Position numbers and translations under genes: made by a program
The notes under the pieces: model-generated
Database searches by the model: none
The model's input: the letters and a program-made list of their open reading frames with translations, nothing else
Told to the model about the DNA's origin: nothing
Assembly: GCA_027452215.1 (NCBI GenBank)
Contig: DAIDGQ010000045.1
Span: 62,001 to 126,000, forward strand
Direction of reading: 5' to 3'
DNA length: 64,000 nucleotides
Source of the DNA: Granulicella sp.
Lineage (GTDB): Bacteria > Acidobacteriota > Terriglobia > Terriglobales > Acidobacteriaceae
Part shown: piece by piece, positions 47,001-54,803 of the stretch
Layout: the number at the start of each line of letters is the position of its first letter
Numbering within the stretch: position 1 is the first letter of the stretch

Positions 47001-47575
47001 GAATAGCCGAAGGACTGGCCGTTGCTACCGTTACCCGGCGAAACACTGCCACTACCATTCGTGGTCGTGTTTCCCATAAGCGGTTCGTTGCGCGCCGACG
47101 GAGCGAATTGAATGACCGACTGGAACGAGGTTCCGCGCGGCACATAAGCAATTTCATCGGAAGTGACGTTTGTTAGTGTGGTTGTGGACGTTACATCGAT
47201 CAGGGGTGCGTTTTCCGCAGTTACATCGACCGTCTCGCTCGCTGAACCTACCTGCAAGCTCAGATCAAGTGTTGGGGAGTGCCCAACCTCTAGATCCAGA
47301 CCCGTGCGCTTCAGTGTCTTGAAGCCAGTAGCATCAACAACGATGGTATAGCTGCCGGGAGGCAGGTTCGAGAAGTGGTAATACCCCTTACTGTCAGTTA
47401 GTTCTGACTTGGTACCGACCAGGCTTGGTGTCGTTACCGTCACCTTGGCCCCGGGTAAGATCGCACCTGAGGGGTCCTTAATGACCCCCTGTAGCGAACC
47501 TGTGGTCTCCTGCGCAAAGCAAAGAGTCGTCACTGTTAACAGTGCGAGAAAAACAAAGATTTTCCTGAAAGTCAC
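44033..47575 (-). CDS. Oar-like TonB-dependent receptor with carboxypeptidase-regulatory domain
   Basis: A 1180-residue outer-membrane protein. The signal peptide ends near CFAQE. Residues ~25-110 are a carboxypeptidase regulatory-like beta-sandwich (GSLQGVIKDPSGAILPGAKV; GYYHFSNLPPGSYTIVVDA). A plug domain with VDVTAENAPLIDVTS and SYLVEGQETANLIGGYS follows, then a ~900-residue beta-barrel ending in aromatic RLQATFTF, as needed for outer-membrane assembly. It imports a large or scarce substrate using TonB energy; Acidobacteria have many such genes, often for glycans. Substrate unknown. It is antisense to, and sits between, rsfS and rlmH. Confidence 0.93.
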   Translation of the reverse strand: MTFRKIFVFLALLTVTTLCFAQETTGSLQGVIKDPSGAILPGAKVTVTTPSLVGTKSELTDSKGYYHFSNLPPGSYTIVVDATGFKTLKRTGLDLEVGHSPTLDLSLQVGSASETVDVTAENAPLIDVTSTTTLTNVTSDEIAYVPRGTSFQSVIQFAPSARNEPLMGNTTTNGSGSVSPGNGSNGQSFGYSIAGASDSENSYLVEGQETANLIGGYSHTNVPFDFIQEVEIKSSGVQAEYGGALGGVVNVIMKKGSPHYHGSVFMQFENQALDGGLNAFARYDPSSSIVKTNWTGSTAGYQGYSDATYQNYQPQKPKTSDIFPGFTLGGPLVPYGKWRDKLFFFVGFNPQLTRYENTVNYGPASLGNPAVGVLPFSQNTDTYYTTARVDAQVSKKIRVFGSWLYQLQKQYGENLPQADSTQGYYNTASGNSPANYAHTLGYDAPNTTVNTGADITITPSIVSTTRFGYYFENYHDFGYPQGGVVYGFQTSGVGAKEADGTPIPSTSPLYQNQGYQSGPLVQQTNFNSSKAIEVDQDFSWYKSTGLGTHNFKFGYQLNRNSNLIQQVYNEPYFQVFAGQSAFYSPGSPEGVANCAQQTYVNSKGACEGKFGYVTVYDFGTGGKAIAYDNGFYGQDSWTIGRGVTLDYGLRLEKEYLPGEAVGNGAPAKPINFGWGDKIAVRVGGAWDVFQNGKVKVFGGYGQFYDQMKLNVAISSFGGQYWNNCTYALNTDQLSSIVPQFNSSSRYCPSGDTSTQALFAGGTTPPGLSFIENLNQRAFPTTCSTCSSQQEGVAPGLKPYEQHEALAGVDYQLSRTLALEARYDRRRLDHVIEDAAVYNNQVGETFVIVNPGQGANASISSYCNFLYGAGNAGCVPPVGTSLPSTNPAAARSYDGVEFRLQKAVSNHWAGLFSYTYSRLRGNYTGLTSSDLSDGGNGGRNSPNNSRAFDEPYFQYNSFGQSSSGLLPTDRPNTFKGNAYYQLKWLRNFTTNFGIFQYFYQGSPNTSYTDVGLSFNAFPVKSFNWGRWADITQNLNNGAVTVSKPYTYRNPWYIESDLQIDQEYRITDSMSAKFSATATNALNQHAVTAVYSQIDSAYEGNQYITPNGQSLGGDGTTNNPGGLAFYSAATKPYDMQTALNGIPVNGEPTNSQGGPETINSQYGKPLYYQHPRGIRLQATFTF

Positions 47576-47743
47576 TCATGGCTCCTGTACCCCACCTGAA
47601 CTCGGCAGCGTTCGTACGTTTTATCGAATGCACCGGAGGTTGCATTTGGGTGGCCAACCAAGGTGGCCCATAAGAATGAGTGGCATATGGAGATTGGAAG
47701 AGATGCATCGTCCTTTGGAATTCCATTCCATTGATAGAAATAT

Positions 47744-47763
47744 GAATAATGGAATAATTATTC
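47744..47763. promoter_or_regulatory. AT-rich inverted repeat upstream of rlmH
   Basis: GAATAAT (47744-47750) and ATTATTC (47757-47763) form a perfect 7-bp inverted repeat within an AT-rich patch (about 47716-47790). The patch lies in the divergent region between the TonB receptor and rlmH. A nested ATTCCATT/AATGGAAT pair overlaps it. It may hold promoter or operator sites for either gene; no DnaA box was seen. Confidence 0.35.
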
Positions 47764-47785
47764 TCAAGTTATATTGGTGACTTGA

Positions 47786-48238
47786 ATGAAAATTCTTCTC
47801 GCTATAGTTTCATCGCATCGATCGGTGCCTGGTGGGCCGGCGGGGGAGCTCGTCCAGCATTATCTCGGCCGCGCATCACGTTTTGCTCCCTGCACTTTGC
47901 GCATGTTTTCTGCGGAGAGGAAGCTGCTGGAGTTCGCATCGGAGGCTACAGCTCGCACCAGACCAGCACTTCTGCTGGCCGACAGCCGGGGCAAGCAGCT
48001 TAGTTCTGACGAATTTGCCGCGACGGTCGGAACGCTGCAAGATACTGGTATTCAACAACTTATACTGGCGGTTGGGCCGGCCGACGGATGGTCCGCGACT
48101 GCTCTGGGTGCGGCTACCCTTACAGTCTCGTTTGGAAGGATCACGTTGCCCCATGAGCTTGCTGCGGTTGTGGCTGCAGAACAGATTTATCGCGCACTCA
48201 CAATTCGCGCGGGGCATCCATACCATAGCGGCCATTAG
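47786..48238 (+). CDS. rlmH: 23S rRNA (pseudouridine1915-N3)-methyltransferase
   Basis: A 150-residue SPOUT-type methyltransferase that modifies pseudouridine 1915 of 23S rRNA in the assembled ribosome. Family marks are LLLADSRGKQLSSDEFAATV, the glycine-rich knot region LAVGPADGWS, and the C-terminal TLPHELAAVVAAEQIYRALT with PYHSGH. In many relatives rlmH directly follows rsfS; here a 3.5-kb antisense receptor gene separates them. The usual GGxxG of the knot is partly altered (VGPADG). The start region has a weak GGTGA. Confidence 0.92.
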   Translation: MKILLAIVSSHRSVPGGPAGELVQHYLGRASRFAPCTLRMFSAERKLLEFASEATARTRPALLLADSRGKQLSSDEFAATVGTLQDTGIQQLILAVGPADGWSATALGAATLTVSFGRITLPHELAAVVAAEQIYRALTIRAGHPYHSGH

Positions 48239-48282
48239 GGGGCTTGGTGCAGAAGCCCTGTGTTTTGAAGTAGTCTAGGCTC

Positions 48283-48852
48283 ATGACTGACCTACAACAG
48301 GGCCCAGAGGACTCACGTCGCGGGCTGATTTTGATCAATACGGGTGCGGGTAAAGGGAAGACTACGGCGGCGCTGGGGACGGCGTTTCGAGCGGCGGGGA
48401 ATGGGATGCGGGTTTTGGTGCTGCAGTTCCTTAAGGGTTCGTGGCACTATGGGGAGCTGGACTCTGCTGAGGCGCTAAGTAGCTCAAACGGCTTTACTTA
48501 CGTGATGCGGCAGATGGGGCGGGGGTTTGTGAAGGTGGGAGGGGCTGAGGCCGATCCGGAGGACCTGCGGATGGTCGAAACGGCGTGGGAGGAGGCTGCG
48601 GCGGCTATTTTATCGGGCGATTGGGACCTCATTGTGCTGGACGAGATCAACTATGCCATTGGCTACAAAATGCTTGATCCTGAACGAGTTGCGGACGTTT
48701 TGCGACGCCGTCCGGAGATGCTGCATGTCATTTTAACGGGCAGAAATGCTCATCCGGTGCTGGTGGAGATGGCGGATACGGTTACGGAGATGCGGGAGGT
48801 GAAACATGCCTATCAAAAGGGCATTTTGGCGCAACGGGGCATTGAATTCTAG
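48283..48852 (+). CDS. cobO: Cob(I)yrinic acid a,c-diamide adenosyltransferase (CobO/BtuR)
   Basis: A 189-residue enzyme that transfers adenosyl from ATP to the cobalt of corrinoids. The P-loop is INTGAGKGKTTAALG near residue 20. LQFLKGSWHYGELDSAEAL and a Walker-B-like WDLIVLDEINYAIGY follow, then VILTGRNAHPVLVEMADTVT and EVKHAYQKGILAQRGIEF at the C-terminus, which are CobO/BtuR hallmarks. It probably serves cobalamin salvage, since no other corrin genes lie nearby. It begins 44 bp after rlmH and may be cotranscribed. Base use is G-rich, unlike the left part of the window. Confidence 0.95.
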   Translation: MTDLQQGPEDSRRGLILINTGAGKGKTTAALGTAFRAAGNGMRVLVLQFLKGSWHYGELDSAEALSSSNGFTYVMRQMGRGFVKVGGAEADPEDLRMVETAWEEAAAAILSGDWDLIVLDEINYAIGYKMLDPERVADVLRRRPEMLHVILTGRNAHPVLVEMADTVTEMREVKHAYQKGILAQRGIEF

Positions 48853-48940
48853 GTGTTTTCGGCCTATTTAACGGGGGTCTTGGGCTGCAAGTGGCGTGAC
48901 TGAGGGAAGGTTCGGGTTGCAGGGACAAATGGGACAAAAA

Positions 48941-48970
48941 AGAGGCACCCCGAAGGGTGCCTCTTGAGTT
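48941..48970. terminator. Bidirectional terminator between cobO and second TonB receptor
   Basis: AGAGGCACCC (48941-48950) and GGGTGCCTCT (48955-48964) form a 10-bp stem with a CGAA loop. On the minus strand a run of T (six) follows the stem; on the plus strand TGAGTTTT does. It serves both convergent genes. Confidence 0.88.
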
Positions 48971-48991
48971 TTCAGACGAGCTGCCGTCCGG

Positions 48992-51900
48992 TTAGAAGTA
49001 GAACTTCGCAGCCAGCTGGGTCTGACGAGCTGGGCCAGCACTCGAAATCTGTCCAGCGGCGCCGTAGGAGAGAGTTCCCGGATTGGTGAGAGTCTCGTCG
49101 GTGGTTGTGCTGGTGACAGTTCCGGATGGGTTGTTGAAGTTGGTGTGGTTGAAGACGTTGTCGCTCTCCATGCGAATCTGGAGGCGCATGGAGCCGTCAG
49201 CGCGGAGGTTGAAGTTCTTGGCGATGATCAGGTTGGTGTTGATGCTGCCGGGACCGTGGAAGCGGTTGCGGCTCTCATTACCGAACTGACCGAGAGGAGC
49301 CTGCGAGAGGCCGGAGGCGTTGGCGGTGAACCAGCGGGTGCGGTTGGTTCCCGGAACGAATTTGCGGGGATCAGCGCGAGCGATCGTACCGGTCTGGTTA
49401 GGCTCATCCGGGCAGGCGTAGAAGGTGAAGCCAGCCGAGCACCAGAGAGAGTTGGAGGAACCTCCGCCGTAGGAGATATCGAACGGGAAGCCGGTAGCCA
49501 TCGCGGAGATACCACTGATCTGCCAGCCCGAGAGTGCGAGGTTGATTGGGCTGAAGGCGCTGTGACCAGAGAGTACGGGGACCGTGTAGATGGGGGCGAA
49601 CACCAGGCGATGACGGGCATCGAAGGCGGAGTTGCCGTAGTTGAGGGACTTGTTGAACTGGTTATAGCCGCGAGCTGACCCACCGTAGCCGGTGTTTTCA
49701 TAGCTGGACGCATCGTCCAGCGAATGAGCGAGCGTGTAGCTGAGCTGGAACTCGAGACCGTGGGACAGACCCTTCTGCACGCTGGCCTGGAGGGAGTTGT
49801 AGTTCGAGGAGCCCTCCGAGGTAACGACGCCGACCGTGGGGAAGGCTGGGATCTGGGTGATGGGATCGATAATTCCAAATTGGGTGTGGGTGGGGAAGAA
49901 GTAGTCCTGCGCGTCACGAAGGCCGGAGCTGGCAGGGTTGCCGCAACCGGTCGTATCCGCGAGGCAAGCGTCGTGCCCAGCCTGGGTGATGGGGTTGCCC
50001 TCATGGACGATCTGGTTGTGACGACCCAGAGCGCCGACGTAGCTGACTCGAGCAATTACGTGCGAGGGGAACTCGCGCTCGACCGTCAACTGGAAGTTCT
50101 CAGAAGAGGGCGAACGGAAGTTCTTATCGTAGGTATTGAGGGCTAGAGGCTCGAAGATGGAGTAATCGATCTTCTGACCCTTGGTGGGGAAGGTATAGGG
50201 GAACTTGTTGGCATAGACCGTGCTGGTATTCACATCCTGATAGGGATTCGCGAAGGCCGGGGCCAGAGCACCATAGTCCTTGGCACCGTTCGAGGAGATA
50301 CCAAAGGGGGCAGACTCGAGGTTGTTGAGCGAGGTCTCTTCCTCAGTACGGTTGTAGTAGATGCCGAAGCCGCCGCGAATGGAGAGCTTGTGAGCGCTGC
50401 CACCCGAGAGGGCACCGAAGTCAGGCGCCCAGGCGAAGCCAAGACGGGGTCCGAAGTCTGTATACCGCGTGGTGGCCTGGGCCGTGTTGGTGCAACCGGG
50501 GTCGCCGGGGTAGTTGAGGCCGGCGGGGGCGGTCGGGAAGATGGTCGACTGCTGACCGGGGATGAAGCAGGTGATGGCCTCGCCGCCATACTGCTGGTTG
50601 TGGAGGGGAGTATCGATCTGATAGCCCATACCGTAGCTGAGGGTCAGAGCGTCGGTTACCTTCCAGGTGTCCTGCGCGTAGAAGTAGTTGAGGAAGGCAT
50701 AGGCCTGAATGGTTGCGCCCGTGCCCTGAGCATAAGTTGCAGGGTTGCCGAGCAGGAAGTCGAGGCCGGGATCGCCGGAACCGAAGGAGGTACCCGCGCT
50801 AAAGCCGTAGTTGCCGCTGTTATTCGCCGAGAAGGGGTTGGAGACGTTGAACTTCTGACCGTCGTAACCAAACTTCAAGGTGTGATGGCCAAGAACCTTG
50901 GAGAAGCTGTCATCGAGCTGGTAGGTCTGGTCGATGCGCGGCTGGGGGCCATTGGTGCTGAATCCGAGAGTGAAGTAGCCGGTATTGATCGTCGGGACGC
51001 TTTCTGCGGCTACGTTCTGGGGATGGATGGCGAAGCCGAGGCTGGCCGGGTCGACGATATTCTGCGGATCAACAATCGCGTCGTTGAAGCGGGTGTAGTG
51101 GACGGCGAAGTCGTTGACGGCGGTGGCGCTGAGCTGGCGAACGTAGTCAAAGGTGAACTGGTTGTCTACGTGACCGTCGATCTCACCGAAGCCGGGAAGG
51201 GTGGCACCAGTGAAAGGGGTCGTAGAGGTTGAGTTCTGCTTCTCGTAGATCCAGATGAAGTAGAACTGATCCTTCGTCGTGGGGGAGAAGTCGATCTTGC
51301 CAATGTACTGGTTGGTGGAAGAGGCCGTGATGTTGCTGAAGACGTAGCCGTAGGTGCCCTGGTTGGCAGCGGGCACATACTTGGCGACGAGGGCAGCGGA
51401 GATGGGATTGAAGGCCGAGGTCGGGAAGACGCCGTTATTGGCGGTGGCGCAAGCGGCCCACGTCATCCCGGGAGCGCAGTTGGGGATATTGGTGAGTGTG
51501 CCGGGAATAGGCGACGAGGAAAATCCGTAGCCAAGTGGGTTGTTGGGATCAAAGTCGTTGGAGAAGTCTCCGGCGAGCTGGGCGGCGGAGAAGACGGTGG
51601 TGGAAGCGCCGCTGTTGTTGTTCGGAACTCGCTGACGGATACCCTGATAGGCGCCGAAGAAGAAGAGCTTGTCCTTGAGGATGGGGCCGCCGAGCGTGGC
51701 TCCGAAGATGTTCTGGTGATAGGGCGTGACCAGCTTGTGCTGGGGAACCGTGGGAGTTGCCGCAACGTTGTTGAAGTAACCTCCGGTGTTCAGGAAGGTG
51801 TCGCGGTAGAACTCGAAGACGTCGCCATGGAACTGGTTGGTACCGGAGGAGAGGGTGGCGCTGACGATACCGCCAGAGTTGCGGTCATACTCTGCGTTGA

Positions 51901-52570
51901 GGGGGCCGGTGACGAGGTTGAACTGGGCGATGGCATCGAGGTTGGGGTTGAGGCCGACCGTGTTGAGCGGGAGGTCGTTGGCGTCAGCGCCATTGATGAG
52001 ATAGCTGGACTGCTGGGTCTCGGCACCGTTGGCGGAGTAGCTGCCGAAGCGGTCGTTGGAGGCCTGGACGCCGGGCTGGATGGTCTCGTAGAGGGTAAAG
52101 CTGCGGCTGATATCAGGGAGCTCAACCATCTGCTTGGCTCCGACGACGTTGTTGAGCTGCATGTCGGTGGTGTTGACCTGGATGGCGTCGGCGGAGACGG
52201 CGAGGACTTCGGAGGTGTCACCGACGGTCAGCTTGACGGGCTCAACGTACTCCTGGTCGATCTGGAGGGTGATACCGCTGGCCTCGAAGGTCTTGAAGCC
52301 GGGAGCTGCGACGGTGATCTTGTAGGAGCCGATGGGGAGCTGGGCGAAGAAGTAGCCGCCATCCTTCTGGGAGACGGTCGTATATTTGACACCGGTGAGA
52401 AGGTTGGTCGCGGTGACCTGGGCTCCGGCGACAACGGCGCTGGTGGGATCGGTGACGGTACCCTTGATACGACCGTTGGTGTCGACCGCATGTGCTGCCT
52501 GGAACGTCAGGCCAAAGATTGCGGCGAGTACCAGAGTCTGGGCCGCTCTCCGCAGAAACGTGAAGGTCAT
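48992..52570 (-). CDS. Oar-like TonB-dependent receptor with carboxypeptidase-regulatory domain
   Basis: A 1192-residue outer-membrane receptor, similar in plan to the one at 44033. The signal peptide ends near AAHAVD. The regulatory-like domain (NGRIKGTVTDPTSAVVAGAQ; GYFFAQLPIGSYKITVAAP-type) covers residues ~30-115. The plug region follows with VVGAKQMVELPDISRSFTLY, and a long barrel ends QLAAKFYF. The sequence differs enough from the first receptor that they are paralogs and not a recent duplicate. It is in a G-rich (plus strand) region, with ordinary codon use for this half of the window. Substrate unknown. Confidence 0.93.
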   Translation of the reverse strand: MTFTFLRRAAQTLVLAAIFGLTFQAAHAVDTNGRIKGTVTDPTSAVVAGAQVTATNLLTGVKYTTVSQKDGGYFFAQLPIGSYKITVAAPGFKTFEASGITLQIDQEYVEPVKLTVGDTSEVLAVSADAIQVNTTDMQLNNVVGAKQMVELPDISRSFTLYETIQPGVQASNDRFGSYSANGAETQQSSYLINGADANDLPLNTVGLNPNLDAIAQFNLVTGPLNAEYDRNSGGIVSATLSSGTNQFHGDVFEFYRDTFLNTGGYFNNVAATPTVPQHKLVTPYHQNIFGATLGGPILKDKLFFFGAYQGIRQRVPNNNSGASTTVFSAAQLAGDFSNDFDPNNPLGYGFSSSPIPGTLTNIPNCAPGMTWAACATANNGVFPTSAFNPISAALVAKYVPAANQGTYGYVFSNITASSTNQYIGKIDFSPTTKDQFYFIWIYEKQNSTSTTPFTGATLPGFGEIDGHVDNQFTFDYVRQLSATAVNDFAVHYTRFNDAIVDPQNIVDPASLGFAIHPQNVAAESVPTINTGYFTLGFSTNGPQPRIDQTYQLDDSFSKVLGHHTLKFGYDGQKFNVSNPFSANNSGNYGFSAGTSFGSGDPGLDFLLGNPATYAQGTGATIQAYAFLNYFYAQDTWKVTDALTLSYGMGYQIDTPLHNQQYGGEAITCFIPGQQSTIFPTAPAGLNYPGDPGCTNTAQATTRYTDFGPRLGFAWAPDFGALSGGSAHKLSIRGGFGIYYNRTEEETSLNNLESAPFGISSNGAKDYGALAPAFANPYQDVNTSTVYANKFPYTFPTKGQKIDYSIFEPLALNTYDKNFRSPSSENFQLTVEREFPSHVIARVSYVGALGRHNQIVHEGNPITQAGHDACLADTTGCGNPASSGLRDAQDYFFPTHTQFGIIDPITQIPAFPTVGVVTSEGSSNYNSLQASVQKGLSHGLEFQLSYTLAHSLDDASSYENTGYGGSARGYNQFNKSLNYGNSAFDARHRLVFAPIYTVPVLSGHSAFSPINLALSGWQISGISAMATGFPFDISYGGGSSNSLWCSAGFTFYACPDEPNQTGTIARADPRKFVPGTNRTRWFTANASGLSQAPLGQFGNESRNRFHGPGSINTNLIIAKNFNLRADGSMRLQIRMESDNVFNHTNFNNPSGTVTSTTTDETLTNPGTLSYGAAGQISSAGPARQTQLAAKFYF

Positions 52571-52963
52571 GAGTTCTTCTCCTGGGATGTGTTAGTGCGA
52601 TCAGCCTACATGCACGCCGAAGGCCAAAGACGCCTACTCCTGGATTAACGGAGGATTTATTGAATATGAATAGGTTGTCAACGCTTTGAAGGGGCCAGGA
52701 CTGGTAGATGTCTACCAAAATCTGGAGAAGTTGCTACAGCAAAAGGTAATAAGGCCCAATTGAGCTCCTAAATGGCACAGGAAGGGAGCGCTGAGGAGAT
52801 GGGGTGCGGCGTGTGGGGCGGTGTGGAGGGATGAAATGTAGCCACGTCAATAGAGAGGGGGGTTCTCGGTGTCCGCATCAATATGGGTTCAGCGTATCTA
52901 TATATTAAGGAGGCGATATTTAAGCGGACGGACGGGGGTGGGCGGATGGCGGGGGATGGCTCG
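52571..52963. other. Divergent region upstream of TonB receptor and mnmE
   Basis: The region is ~390 bp without another gene. It holds an AT-rich patch at about 52645-52690 near the receptor side, and a strong AAGGAGG at 52907-52913 on the mnmE side that is too far from the chosen mnmE start to serve it. No clear promoter pair was identified. Confidence 0.35.
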
Positions 52964-54361
52964 ATGACTGAGACGATTGTGGCGATCTCGACTCCGCCGG
53001 GGAGGGGCGGGATCGGGATCGTGCGGCTATCCGGGCCGGAGGCGCTGCGGATTGCGGAGCTGCTGGTGCGAGGGAGGGGCGAGGTGGAGCATGGGCGGGC
53101 CCAGAGGGTGGGGGTGCTGGACCCGGAGGATTCGGGAAGGACGATTGACGAGGCGGTGATGACGGCGTTTCTGGCTCCGCGGTCATATACCGGGGAGACG
53201 GTGGTGGAGATTGCGGCGCATGGGTCTCCGGTGGTGCTGGAGGCGATGGTGCGGGGGGCGCTGGAGCAGGGGACGAGGCTGGGGCTGGAGGTTCGGCTGG
53301 CGGGGCCGGGAGAGTTTACGCAACGGGCGTTCCTGGCCGGGCGACTGGATTTGACGCAGGCGGAGGCGGTGCATGACCTGATTTCGGCACAGACGCTGGA
53401 CCAGGCGAGGGTGGCGGCACAGCAGATGGGAGGGGCGCTTTCGCGGAGGATTGCTCCGATGAAGGAGGCTCTGCTGCGGATTATTACGCTGCTGGAGGCG
53501 GGGATGGACTTCGCGTCGGGGGAGTTGGATGACGTGGAGGTGGTGGCGCCGGAGGAGATTGCGGAGGGGATTAAGGCGGCTCGGGAGCCGCTGGAGAGGT
53601 TGGCGGCGACGTTCCGGCGAGGGCAGCTGCTGCGGGATGGGGCGGCGATTGCGCTGATTGGGCCTCCGAATGCGGGGAAATCGTCGCTGTTTAACCGGCT
53701 GCTGGAGAGAGAGCGGGCGATCGTGACGGCGATGCCGGGGACGACGCGGGATACGGTGGAGGAGTCGCTGGCGCTGGGAGGGATACCGTTGCGGCTGATC
53801 GATACGGCGGGACTGCGGGCGGCGGCGGGGGAGTTGGAGACGGCGGGGATTGATTTGGCGGAGCAGCACGGGATGGCGCGGTCGCAGGAGGCGCTGGCGG
53901 ATGCGGACCTGGTGCTGCTGATCCATGACGCGACGCTGGCGGTGACGGAGGAGGAGAGGCGGCTGAGGGAGTCGGTGGCAGGACGGCCGCATCTGTTGAT
54001 TCAGAACAAGATCGACTTGCTGGACGGGCGGTTGGATGAGCTGGCGGCGGGGGCGATTGGGACGAGCGCGGTGAGTGGAGAAGGGCTGGAGGAGCTGCGG
54101 GCGGCGATCCTGGAGCAGCTGGGGGCGGCGGGATCGCTGGCGGAGACGGGATCGCTGAATACTCTTCGGCAGCAGGAGGCGGTGACGGCGGCGCTGGCTG
54201 GGCTGGGGGCGGCGGCGGCCGCGAACAAGGCTGCGCTGCCGCATGAGGTGATCCTGCTGGATCTGCATACGTCGCTGCGGGCGCTGGACTCGCTGACTGG
54301 GACGACTACCCCGGACGATATTCTGGCGCGGATCTTTTCGACGTTCTGCATTGGGAAGTGA
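52964..54361 (+). CDS. mnmE: tRNA uridine-5-carboxymethylaminomethyl modification GTPase
   Basis: A 465-residue GTPase that with MnmG installs the cmnm5 group on wobble uridine 34 of certain tRNAs. The N-terminal tetrahydrofolate-binding domain starts TETIVAISTPPGRGGIGIV. The G domain has G1 GPPNAGKS (~residue 233), G2/G3 TTRDTVEESL and DTAGLR, and G4 NKID. The C-terminus ends FCIGK, with the catalytic Cys of the family. In-frame ATGs at 52946 and 52883 lie upstream; 52964 matches the family length best. mnmG is not adjacent. mnmE is often close to the replication origin in bacteria. Very G-rich. Confidence 0.95.
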   Translation: MTETIVAISTPPGRGGIGIVRLSGPEALRIAELLVRGRGEVEHGRAQRVGVLDPEDSGRTIDEAVMTAFLAPRSYTGETVVEIAAHGSPVVLEAMVRGALEQGTRLGLEVRLAGPGEFTQRAFLAGRLDLTQAEAVHDLISAQTLDQARVAAQQMGGALSRRIAPMKEALLRIITLLEAGMDFASGELDDVEVVAPEEIAEGIKAAREPLERLAATFRRGQLLRDGAAIALIGPPNAGKSSLFNRLLERERAIVTAMPGTTRDTVEESLALGGIPLRLIDTAGLRAAAGELETAGIDLAEQHGMARSQEALADADLVLLIHDATLAVTEEERRLRESVAGRPHLLIQNKIDLLDGRLDELAAGAIGTSAVSGEGLEELRAAILEQLGAAGSLAETGSLNTLRQQEAVTAALAGLGAAAAANKAALPHEVILLDLHTSLRALDSLTGTTTPDDILARIFSTFCIGK

Positions 54362-54803
54362 TTGATCGGTGTGTTTTTGACGGGCAGATGGGGGGATGGG
54401 CGGAACCGGTCCAGCGTCGTTCGCGCAATATACAAGACGGCGGAGCCGGGCGCGAGCGATTGCTTCGCGAGCAGAGCGACGGTGGCCAAGGACGTATAGA
54501 GATAACGAGTTGTTGCATGGTGCAGGGGCGTGTTTGGAGTGGAAGCTTATGAGCGGGCTCTGCCGATCGAGGCACGGTTGGAGATGATGAATCGCACTCT
54601 CGTGCGGATGACGATACTGCGACTGTGAGGGTGATGCTACGGATGACGACGACTGCGTTGACGGGATCGGCAGCTTTCGTTGCGGAAGGGTCAGGCGTCG
54701 TGTTCTTTGCGACAGTGACTGGAGACTCGGGTATTGCTGCGCTGACTGGAATTGCAGCCTTCAAGGATGGCACGAGCTGGCAACGGAAGCTCGGATATTG
54801 GGG
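54362..54803. other. Intergenic stretch after mnmE, no gene recognised
   Basis: The stretch is 442 bp. Short frames exist on both strands (for example 54625-54819 plus), but none has a ribosome-binding site with a recognisable protein. The plus and minus translations are of low complexity (Thr/Ala/Val). It may be a decayed gene; nothing more can be said. Confidence 0.35.

Noticed and set aside
42000-53000. Replication origin with DnaA boxes
   Set aside because: No cluster of TTATCCACA-like sites was seen by eye, and dnaA, dnaN and recF are absent; only the composition change is reported.
53183-54268. Long minus-strand frame opposite mnmE, and similar long antisense frames opposite hsp70, malic enzyme, diguanylate cyclase and gyrA
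   Set aside because: Their proteins are Arg/His/Gln/Pro-rich shadows of clear genes and lack ribosome-binding sites.
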